Assembly (NCBI RefSeq): GCF_014697545.1
Contig: NZ_JACJSA010000010.1
Location: 186,001-250,000 of the forward strand
Direction: 5' to 3'
Origin: Oscillatoria sp. FACHB-1407
GTDB lineage: Bacteria > Cyanobacteriota > Cyanobacteriia > Elainellales > Elainellaceae
Length of the DNA stretch: 64,000 nt
Shown here one piece after another: positions 51,179 through 58,685 of this stretch. The first letter of the stretch is position 1. Each line of letters opens with the position of its first letter. The notes below the pieces were generated by a model. It was not told where the DNA came from, did not search any database, and worked only from the letters and a program-made list of their open reading frames with translations. The translations under genes were made by a program, and so were the position numbers.

Positions 51179-53086
51179 ATGACAACTTACTGGGCGATCG
51201 CGATTGGTATCAATCAGTATCGATGCTTCCAACCGTTAATGTATGCTCAACGGGACGCTCAGGCGTTGTGGAGTTACTGGGCAAGTGAAGGGCATTTTTT
51301 ATCAGAACACTGTTTGTTATTAACAGATGCTTCCGCTGCCATTGATCAACCCACCAGCGCACCCGATCGCGACACCATTGAAAACACCATTGAATCAGTT
51401 TGTCAGCGACTCCAACCGGATGATGTGTTGTGGTGTTTCTTTAGCGGTTATGGAGTGCGGTTTCAAGGGCGCGATTATTTAATGCCGATTGATGGCGATC
51501 CGCGTCAGGTTCCTGCAACGGGAATCCCGGTTGAGTCGTTGTTTGCGACGTTGCGGGCTGCCTCCAGCAAAAATATTGTACTGGCGTTGGATATCAACCG
51601 TAGCCAGGGGCTTTTAGATGGAGAGGGAGTCGGGCAGGAAACCATCGCTCTTGCCAACCAGTTTGGTATTCCGACTCTGCTCTCATGTCCGCCACACCAG
51701 TTTTCGCACGAGACACTGGCGTTACGTCAGGGCTTATTTACTGCCGCTCTGTTAGAGGGATTGCGCTTCCATGGCTGTGCCACAGTGGGTCAGTTAGGGC
51801 ATTACCTGAGCGATCGCCTCCCTGAATTGAGCGACCACCACTGCCGTCCTCGACAAGATGCCGTGGCGATCGTTCCCCCCGCACAACAACATTTGCTACT
51901 TGTGCCAGAGCAAGCCCTGGTGATGGCAGGGGTTCCCTATGCTCAAGTATCTACCCCTAATGCTCCCGCCCCCGTTTCGGCAGGTATTGGCATCCCCAGT
52001 GCTAGACCAGTTGAGCATAAAACCTACCCCAACGGCAGTCACCCCGACACCAGACCGCCCCTCATCAACACACCCCACATCAACGGGAATGGTGCTGCGG
52101 TGAATAGCAATTCGACAGCGACATCTCCGGTATCCAACGGGGCTACCGATCATGCAGCGGGTGACGAATCGGACAGTTTATTTTGGAAACGCTGGCGACC
52201 CTGGCTGATTGGAGCGATCGCTTTTCTCATTGTGGCGGTGTTGCTACAAAACCGCGATACCTTTAGCAACGAACCATTGCCCCAACCTTCCCCTACAACA
52301 GGAGCAGCCCCTGGTTCCAGCACAACCAGTCCAGCGACCACCAATCCGGCTACACCTAATCCAGTCACAACCAATCCAGTGCTGCCCACTGGTTCCAACC
52401 TGACCGCTCAAACCTTTAACCCACCGGATACCACCTCTGATGCGGCTGCACCTACAGAGGATGGTGACTCAACCCCGCTTGGAGAATCTCCTCAGCCCGA
52501 CCCAACCACCGGAGAGGTCGTTGCTCCCAGCCCTGAGCCACTGATTGATCCTCCTAATCCAACTACAACGGTCACTCCAGGTCAAAACAGTGCTTTGCAA
52601 CAGACGAATCAGGCGTTGTTGCTGCAAGCCCGTGCCTCTTTGAGCCGTCCCAGAGCCTTGAGTGCAACCAATCAAGCTTCAGACTTTAGCACGGCGATTC
52701 AAATTGCCAGTCGCATTAAAGCTGGGGAACCCTATTATGCCGAAGCACAGCAAGATATCGATCGCTGGAGCCAGATCATTCTAGAGCTAGCCCGTAGCAG
52801 AGCCAGTCAACCCAACCAGGGGTCTGCTCTGGTGGCGGCTCAAAATTATAGTGCTGCCATTCGTGCCGCAGGGCTGGTGCCTACTAATCGCACTCAACTG
52901 CGTGCCACAGCTGAGCAATACGCCACTCAGTGGAGTCAGATGATTTTGAATCTGGCAAATGCTCGCGCCAGAGAAGGACGGTTGGATGTCGCCATTCGCA
53001 CGGCTCAACTAGTGCCCCGCAATACGCCGAGCTATGCCGCTGCCGAACAGGCGATCGCGCAGTGGGAGTCGCAGTTGTATTACTAA
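51179..53086 (+). CDS. caspase-fold protein with degenerate catalytic dyad, membrane-anchored
   Basis: A 635-residue protein. Residues 1-245 have the caspase/p20 fold (WAIAIGINQY, LRAASSKNIVLALDIN). The catalytic His of the usual SGHG is Tyr (FFSGYG, Y91), and the Cys of the DxCxSG motif is Asn (DINRSQG, N140), so peptidase activity by the standard dyad is not possible. A Pro/Asn/Thr-rich linker, one membrane segment (WLIGAIAFLIVAVLL, about 342-356), a second low-complexity stretch and a helical repeat domain (about 470-635, three TPR/SEL1-like units with a W-x-x-x-I-L pattern) follow. The C-terminal part would lie outside the cytoplasm. It converges on a NACHT gene. Confidence 0.8.
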   Translation: MTTYWAIAIGINQYRCFQPLMYAQRDAQALWSYWASEGHFLSEHCLLLTDASAAIDQPTSAPDRDTIENTIESVCQRLQPDDVLWCFFSGYGVRFQGRDYLMPIDGDPRQVPATGIPVESLFATLRAASSKNIVLALDINRSQGLLDGEGVGQETIALANQFGIPTLLSCPPHQFSHETLALRQGLFTAALLEGLRFHGCATVGQLGHYLSDRLPELSDHHCRPRQDAVAIVPPAQQHLLLVPEQALVMAGVPYAQVSTPNAPAPVSAGIGIPSARPVEHKTYPNGSHPDTRPPLINTPHINGNGAAVNSNSTATSPVSNGATDHAAGDESDSLFWKRWRPWLIGAIAFLIVAVLLQNRDTFSNEPLPQPSPTTGAAPGSSTTSPATTNPATPNPVTTNPVLPTGSNLTAQTFNPPDTTSDAAAPTEDGDSTPLGESPQPDPTTGEVVAPSPEPLIDPPNPTTTVTPGQNSALQQTNQALLLQARASLSRPRALSATNQASDFSTAIQIASRIKAGEPYYAEAQQDIDRWSQIILELARSRASQPNQGSALVAAQNYSAAIRAAGLVPTNRTQLRATAEQYATQWSQMILNLANARAREGRLDVAIRTAQLVPRNTPSYAAAEQAIAQWESQLYY

Positions 53087-53187
53087 CAGAGTAGAGGTTG
53101 GCATACTCACCCACTTGTGAGGCGGTAAGCGATCGCCTCATTTCGGCTCTGGGAAGGTAGATTTTAGGCTCTAGTCGAGATTTTTTT

Positions 53188-53220
53188 AGACATCGGAGGT
53201 TTTCAAAACCTCCGATGTCT
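53188..53220. terminator. bidirectional hairpin between caspase-like and NACHT genes
   Basis: AGACATCGGAGGTTTT and its exact reverse complement flank one C. TTTTTTT precedes the left arm, which would act as the T-run for the leftward NACHT transcript. It lies 13 bp from the NACHT stop and about 100 bp after the caspase-like stop. Confidence 0.75.
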
Positions 53221-53233
53221 TGAGGAGCACTTC

Positions 53234-56200
53234 CTACTGGTCAATACCTGCCTCCTTTCTTAACTCCGCTAGCACCTCAGCCGTAAACGGATTTTGACCA
53301 GCTTGCAACGCCTCTAACCATGTCTGCTGCTGTTGTTTTCTCTTATCTGAGGAGTAGTTTCTATCAGACTCCACAACTGCCTGAAAATCCTCTGCGGCTC
53401 CCGCAATATTACCCGTTAAAGCTCTGGCTAATCCACGCGATTCTCGATAGCTCCACCAGTTGTCTAAACCCACTGCTTTGTCACCTGCAAACAACACAGT
53501 TGCTGCCTGACCGTGCAAACTACCAAACTGGCAAAGCTCATTCCAAATCCAGTCATCAATCTCCAATCCAGGGTCGATCGCTTGAGCCTCGTGATAAGCC
53601 TGCACTGCCTCTGTCACTCTGCCCTGTTTCACCCAATCCATGCCCTGGCTCAACAACACAGCCGCTTGAAATCGGGGGGATTGGGCTAAAGCCTCTGGTA
53701 CATTTAAGGCTTGATGTAGCCCTTGAGCACCTGCCCAGCGTGTAGCTCCATCCCAACGGATCTCACTCAAGTTAGTATCTTGAAGGTAGGCTCTGATGAG
53801 GTTGGCACTGCTGAGGTTGGCGCTGCTGAGGTCGGCACTGCTGAGGTCGGCGTTGACGAGGTCGGCGCTGAGGTTGGCGTTGCGGAGGTTGGCGTTTCTG
53901 AGGTAAGTGCTATTAAGGTTGGTACTGTTAAGGTTGGCGTCACTGAGGCTGGTGTTGAAGAGGTTGGCGCTGAAGAGGTCAGCGTTTCTGAGGTCAGCGT
54001 TTCTGAGGTTAGCGTTGCTGAGGTTAGTACCGCTGAGGATAGTATTACTGAGGTAGGCGCTGTTAAGGTCAGCATTACTGAGGTTGGTGCTGCTGAGGTA
54101 GGCGCTACTAAGGTCAGCATTACTGAGGTTGGCGTCACTGAGGTTGGCGCTGAAGAGGTCGGCGTTTCTTAGGTTGACGTTGCTAAGGTTAGTGTTGCGG
54201 AGAAGTGTTCTAACGGTCTTGTTAAAGATATCCAACTTCACACAATCACTGTAGTGCATGATCTGGAGCAATCGCTCTGGCTGATGCGACTCCGTGTCGG
54301 GTTGTCCACAGGGGTAAAACTGGATTTGCTCCTTCAAGGACGCTTGAGACTGAGCATGTCGATGGATCTCCAATAACAGAATCAAGGTGTTAAGACCTGT
54401 ATAAACATCTACCGAGCGTTGCCCAGCCTGGATCTGATACTTGTACAATTGTTTTGCTTTACGCTGTGGCAGGGTTTCTCCGGTGTCATCGATAAATTCG
54501 CCATCACACCAGCGCAGATAGAAGTCTTCTAGCCGTTCAAAAAGAACGACCCAATCAAAACTGTCCTTTTGCTTTAACAAGCCCATCAGATATTCCACAA
54601 TCTCCTGGGTGAGTGCTCCAAACCCAAACAGGTCATAAATCTCCCAGGGCAAATTTTGATTTGAAATCGTGTAATTTTTGCGGCGACTGCCACTTTTCTC
54701 AGTCCAGTTTTCCAGGCTTTCACACAGCCGTTCCGCACACAAAAATTCGCCAAAGCTCTTATGAAAAAACTCGACCTGGTTGTCACGTCCCTCGACTGAT
54801 TTCAAATAAAACGCAGCCAGAGCATTTTTAAGTGGGTTTTGCTCTGCTTGCTGCCGCGCACTGTCGAGCAGGGCTTTGGCTCCTTCATCTTCCTTGCGCT
54901 TGAGTCGCTCTTCAATCAAAGCAATGGCGGCAGACTCGCCCCCCGATTGCACGACACATAGCCCTGCCTCTGCCAAAATGCTCCGCAGATCCTCTGGGTC
55001 AAGCCCGGTAATTTTAGGGTTGAGATCGCGTCCATTGTCGCTGCGTTGTTTGGTCAATACCCAGTCCAGTGCCGCCTCATAAATTTGGATGCGGACTGCT
55101 ACAGGGTCATCCCCCTCAAATTGAGATTCCTGGAGTTTGCCATCGCGATGCAGTGCCGCTAACAGATACAGCAACAGCGGTTCAGTGGCTAGTGTTTTAA
55201 CTTGTTTTGGGCATCGCTGATTATTCAAAAATGCCTGAAACTGTTGTGCTTTCTCTGCATCCGCTAAAACAATACTCCACCGCTGTAGCCACCCCTGCTG
55301 AATCTGGTCGGCCATCGGTTGAATCTCGACCCGCTCTAGATTGGGGGGCATGAGCCGCTCAATGCCATACAGAGCCAGGGGTCTACCTGTGATCAATACG
55401 CGATGACTCCGTTCACTGTTTTGAGAGCAGCGAGTTTGAAAGAGCGATACCTGATCGAGAAATTGTTGAAGCCCAACGGTTGCTCCCCGCTCTAGCAACA
55501 GTTCATCAAAGCCATCCAGGAAGAACAAAAAGCGAGTATTGGGGTCAGTCAACCAGCCTGGATCTTTAGTAAAGTCAGTGCCAATGGCATCTGCCAGGGT
55601 TTTGTCAAAGTCCTGGGCAAAGTTTCGCACATCGCGCAAACGAATCAGAATCGGAATCCAGATGGGATACAGATCGCGGCGTACTTTGTCAGCAAACATG
55701 CGACAAAAGACGCTCTTGCCTCGTCCTGGCCCTCCCTGAATGAATAGGATCTGTCCTTTTTTGTCAGGGTTGAGCAATAGGGCTTCCGCCCATGTTTCAA
55801 TGTTTTCCGGCTCTGCCTCATCGTTGACTCGACCTTCGCCATCCACGGGTTTTATCTCTAGCGGCACATACAGATCGGCAAAACAAAAGTCTTCATCAAA
55901 AATCTTCTCCTGCGGCTTCTGGGCAATCCACTCTTTCAAATACCGATCAATGCTGATGTAGCTCTCCTGGTCTTGCAGCCAGCCTTCGCCATACACGGCG
56001 GCTAACCGCTTGACCTGGTCTTGCACCTCCGCCACGATCGTTTTCATGTAGCGGTGTGTACTTCGGGAGATCCGCTCCGTGACACAGGCGGCTTCTTGTG
56101 GAGGCAATCCTGCCTCCTGTAATCGGCTACTGAGTAAGCTGTTAAAGATCTTTGCCAGATCGGAGTCATGGAAACAGATCAGCGTTTCCCGTGCTTTTTG

Positions 56201-56689
56201 CTCCGTGAGTTCAACGGCTCTGCCCTCCAGTTCGAGCTTGTCCCCCAACTGTCGGATACGCTTTGCCAGAGCATCTGACGCCGGTTGGTCTGAGAGCCGT
56301 TGAGCAATGTCGGGATGCTCTGTCAGAAACACTTCCAGGCTTTTGAGGTAGGCACTCTGGCTGGCGATCGCCACTCCCACTTCTAGCGATGGCTCTTGAC
56401 GAGTCTGCTCATAGATATACTTCAGCAAACTGGTCGCCAGTGGCACAAAGGGCAATCCGGCTCCGGCCACCTGTGCCAGGGGCGAGTTCAACACATCCAA
56501 CAGTGAGGAGATATTGCTGCTGCTGATTAACCGTGCAACTTCTGGAGCAGAGCTATTTTCTTGCAGTGCTTTTGCCAGTTCCAGAATTGATTTGCTGGTG
56601 TCTACCGCACCGCTGACCGTGTCACTGAGGGAGAAGGTAATGTCTGTGTTGAGAGTCTGCCAGATATCGCGCCAGAGTTGCTTAACCAT
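53234..56689 (-). CDS. NACHT NTPase with pentapeptide repeats and TPR-like C-terminus
   Basis: A 1151-residue STAND-class protein. Residues about 1-270 are a helical N-terminal region without a recognised effector domain. The NACHT has Walker A GGPGRGKS (319-326), Walker B FLFFLDGFDEL (387-397) and a sensor region (VLITGRPLALYGI). A winged-helix/helical part follows, then about 28 pentapeptide repeats (A[DN]LS[SN] type, about 836-975) and a C-terminal TPR-like region (WVKQGRVTEAVQAYHEAQAI). STAND ATPases oligomerise on ligand binding; several bacterial NACHT proteins defend against phages. The sensor is presumably the pentapeptide/TPR part. No toxin, nuclease or TIR domain is seen, and the gene is a single unit. 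Confidence 0.85.
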   Translation of the reverse strand: MVKQLWRDIWQTLNTDITFSLSDTVSGAVDTSKSILELAKALQENSSAPEVARLISSSNISSLLDVLNSPLAQVAGAGLPFVPLATSLLKYIYEQTRQEPSLEVGVAIASQSAYLKSLEVFLTEHPDIAQRLSDQPASDALAKRIRQLGDKLELEGRAVELTEQKARETLICFHDSDLAKIFNSLLSSRLQEAGLPPQEAACVTERISRSTHRYMKTIVAEVQDQVKRLAAVYGEGWLQDQESYISIDRYLKEWIAQKPQEKIFDEDFCFADLYVPLEIKPVDGEGRVNDEAEPENIETWAEALLLNPDKKGQILFIQGGPGRGKSVFCRMFADKVRRDLYPIWIPILIRLRDVRNFAQDFDKTLADAIGTDFTKDPGWLTDPNTRFLFFLDGFDELLLERGATVGLQQFLDQVSLFQTRCSQNSERSHRVLITGRPLALYGIERLMPPNLERVEIQPMADQIQQGWLQRWSIVLADAEKAQQFQAFLNNQRCPKQVKTLATEPLLLYLLAALHRDGKLQESQFEGDDPVAVRIQIYEAALDWVLTKQRSDNGRDLNPKITGLDPEDLRSILAEAGLCVVQSGGESAAIALIEERLKRKEDEGAKALLDSARQQAEQNPLKNALAAFYLKSVEGRDNQVEFFHKSFGEFLCAERLCESLENWTEKSGSRRKNYTISNQNLPWEIYDLFGFGALTQEIVEYLMGLLKQKDSFDWVVLFERLEDFYLRWCDGEFIDDTGETLPQRKAKQLYKYQIQAGQRSVDVYTGLNTLILLLEIHRHAQSQASLKEQIQFYPCGQPDTESHQPERLLQIMHYSDCVKLDIFNKTVRTLLRNTNLSNVNLRNADLFSANLSDANLSNADLSSAYLSSTNLSNADLNSAYLSNTILSGTNLSNANLRNADLRNADLFSANLFNTSLSDANLNSTNLNSTYLRNANLRNANLSADLVNADLSSADLSSANLSSANLIRAYLQDTNLSEIRWDGATRWAGAQGLHQALNVPEALAQSPRFQAAVLLSQGMDWVKQGRVTEAVQAYHEAQAIDPGLEIDDWIWNELCQFGSLHGQAATVLFAGDKAVGLDNWWSYRESRGLARALTGNIAGAAEDFQAVVESDRNYSSDKRKQQQQTWLEALQAGQNPFTAEVLAELRKEAGIDQ

Positions 56690-56821
56690 GTGTGGGGAAA
56701 CGCGGAGATTAAGGGTTGCTCAGGAATTTGCTCCTAAACTAACCGATTCTTGTGTCTTTTATGATGAAATCCGCTGTTCTATGCAATTCGCAATCCCACC
56801 TGATGGGGCGTTGATACCTCG

Positions 56822-56849
56822 GTAGGGGCGGTTCGCGAACCGCCCCTAC
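56822..56849. repeat. palindrome with GGTTCGCGAACC core
   Basis: A perfect 28-bp palindrome, GTAGGGGCGGTTCG followed by its reverse complement. Same family as 2157-2188 and 44009-44036. Confidence 0.75.
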
Positions 56850-56876
56850 GCTGATGATGATTCACTTTTTCAAGTT

Positions 56877-56950
56877 AGGGCGTAGCATTCGGGCGAGAAT
56901 CTTTCGGCTTAACCGACAGCGACCTACCGAATGCTGCGCCCCTACGCCCT
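56877..56950. repeat. GCGTAGCATTCGG inverted repeat
   Basis: AGGGCGTAGCATTCGG (from 56877) and CCGAATGCTGCGCC followed by CCTACGCCCT (to 56950) pair across a middle that has its own short stem (TCGGCTTAACCGA). ATTCCCC heptads follow to 56990. The block lies between two genes reading the same way. Confidence 0.6.
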
Positions 56951-56992
56951 ATTCCCCATTCCCCATTCCCCACTCACTACTCCCCACTCACT

Positions 56993-58060
56993 TTACTGTT
57001 GTCGCAACCGGATTTCGGTCGGTTCACTGGTCACATTGTCCAGGCGAGCGGTGGCTCTGACGGTGTACTCCGTTCCAGGGACGGGAATACGCGGACGAGG
57101 CACCTGAACCCGGAACTCACCCTGGCTGTTGGCTCGAATGTCGCGATCGACCAAAGTGTCGCTGCCGATATTGCCCAAATCAACGCCTAACACTGAAACG
57201 CGTGCAACGACATTGACGCGCACACTGGCATTGGGGCGGGTTTGTCCCACTAAGGTAAATCCTTGATTAACGCGATCGCCATCTTGATGACTGGTGAATC
57301 GAGGTTTGAGATCGGTAACCGTTGAGCTACCTGTGTTGCCTGTGTTGCCTGTGTTTCCGGTGGAAGGAGTTTGCCCAGTAGTAGGAGTATCACCCCAGGC
57401 AAAGGGTTGAGAGGCCACCGCATAGGTGGTTTGATTTTGTCGCCGCAGACGACCGACAACCGCACCTTCAGAAACGCGCTCACCCGATCGCACTGAGATG
57501 TTGGCAACATAAACACCGCTCGATCGCTCCTGAGCCGCGACTTCTCGCACCGTTCGACCGTCTTGAATCAGTAACACTGATGCTTCCGATCCGGGTGTGC
57601 CGTTGATGGTGACGGTCAGCGTTGATCCAGCAGCTTGAGTCGTGCCAACGGCGTTGTGAGTCACTGAGGTAATCCGTACCAGTTGCGGCTGTTGCACGTT
57701 AAACGCCCAGTTTGCCGTGCGTTGCTCGCCTCGGACATTGCGATATTGCACCTGCACCTGTACCTGACCGACGGGTAGGGGTTGATCAGGGCGGTAGGTA
57801 AAAAAGCTGCGGGTAATCGTGCTGCGGCTAGTAACATCCTGCCCGTTAACAAAAATCCGCACCGAACTTGGATCAACGGCTGGATTGCTCTCAAATTCGC
57901 CAGCGATCGATGTATCAGGTGAAACATTTTGACTATTAACCGCAGGGGTTTGCTCGACCACCTGTTGCGCCAACACCGAATTTGATGAAGTGTTTGATAA
58001 AGCACCAGATGCAATAAGCAATCCTGTAGCGGTTAATCCCATCCAAAATTTTGTTTTCAT
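56993..58060 (-). CDS. hypothetical secreted protein with Ig-like repeats
   Basis: A 355-residue protein. The signal peptide ends near SNSVLAQQ (about residue 32). The mature protein is beta-rich, with three probable Ig-like/Big-type modules: about 40-125 (VDPSSVRIFVNGQDVT, VGQVQVQVQYRNV), about 130-215 and, after a Gly-Asn-Thr spacer (TGNTGNTGNTGS), about 255-355 (VGQTRPNASVRVNVVARV, YTVRATARLDN). It may be a cell-surface or envelope-spanning protein. The frame begins upstream at 58138; ATG 58060 puts the signal peptide at the N-terminus. No enzyme motif was found. Confidence 0.65.
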   Translation of the reverse strand: MKTKFWMGLTATGLLIASGALSNTSSNSVLAQQVVEQTPAVNSQNVSPDTSIAGEFESNPAVDPSSVRIFVNGQDVTSRSTITRSFFTYRPDQPLPVGQVQVQVQYRNVRGEQRTANWAFNVQQPQLVRITSVTHNAVGTTQAAGSTLTVTINGTPGSEASVLLIQDGRTVREVAAQERSSGVYVANISVRSGERVSEGAVVGRLRRQNQTTYAVASQPFAWGDTPTTGQTPSTGNTGNTGNTGSSTVTDLKPRFTSHQDGDRVNQGFTLVGQTRPNASVRVNVVARVSVLGVDLGNIGSDTLVDRDIRANSQGEFRVQVPRPRIPVPGTEYTVRATARLDNVTSEPTEIRLRQQ

Positions 58061-58685
58061 AGTAAGCCAGATTTTAAGCATTCCCGCTCTTTTATGAAGA
58101 AACTTTGGAGGATCAAGTTCCAGTCTTTTAAATTTCACATCGCCTCTAAAAGGTTAAGTATAAATACCTTCTTATTTACTTAAATACATATCATTATTGA
58201 CTTCTATAAAGCTTCTTTAGGAATTAATGCACTCCTGGGTTATTCTTATGTTGATAAATGATTTCTCGAAAAAGAAATGTAGTATTTCTATTCATACTTG
58301 ATTTCTTTTACGAAAAAATTTTCAGGGTACGCATCAAGACTCATTAGAACTAGGCTTTTGCCAATATTTAGACGTTTCTCAAACTTTTTTAGAGTAACTT
58401 TTCAGGGTTTAAATGTAATTCAAAATTCTGCTCACTTAGAAAACAAAGAGTTGCAAAACTCATACCAGGCTTCAAAGAGTTCAGAGTTTTAACGAGTTAC
58501 ATTTTTTAATGTTTCTACCTATACTTCAAGGCAATTAAGAGGGTTTCGTTTGTTTCAGAACGTTAAGTTTTATGATTAGCTCCTGAAACAAATAGTGGAA
58601 ATCCTTGAATAAGAGTTAAACGCCAAAAAGCGATAGGGGATCTACTGAAATTTATCTCAAAACTCCTTTTAAACGCCTTCTGGTC
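58061..58685. other. AT-rich divergent spacer upstream of the bilin-sensor kinase
   Basis: A 625-bp AT-rich stretch between two divergent genes. A 64-codon plus-strand frame (58298-58492) lacks a ribosome-binding site and protein-like composition. No repeat family of the window is present. It should carry the promoters of both genes. Confidence 0.45.

Noticed and set aside
53723-54172. Plus-strand frame of 149 codons rich in Glu-Val-Gly repeats opposite the NACHT gene.
   Set aside because: It is the reverse reading of the 15-bp pentapeptide-coding repeats. The minus-strand frame carries the real pentapeptide pattern; the +1 minus frame at 53767-54138 is the same artefact.
58298-58492. Plus-strand 64-codon frame upstream of the bilin-sensor kinase.
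   Set aside because: AT-rich DNA, no ribosome-binding site, no recognisable sequence features.
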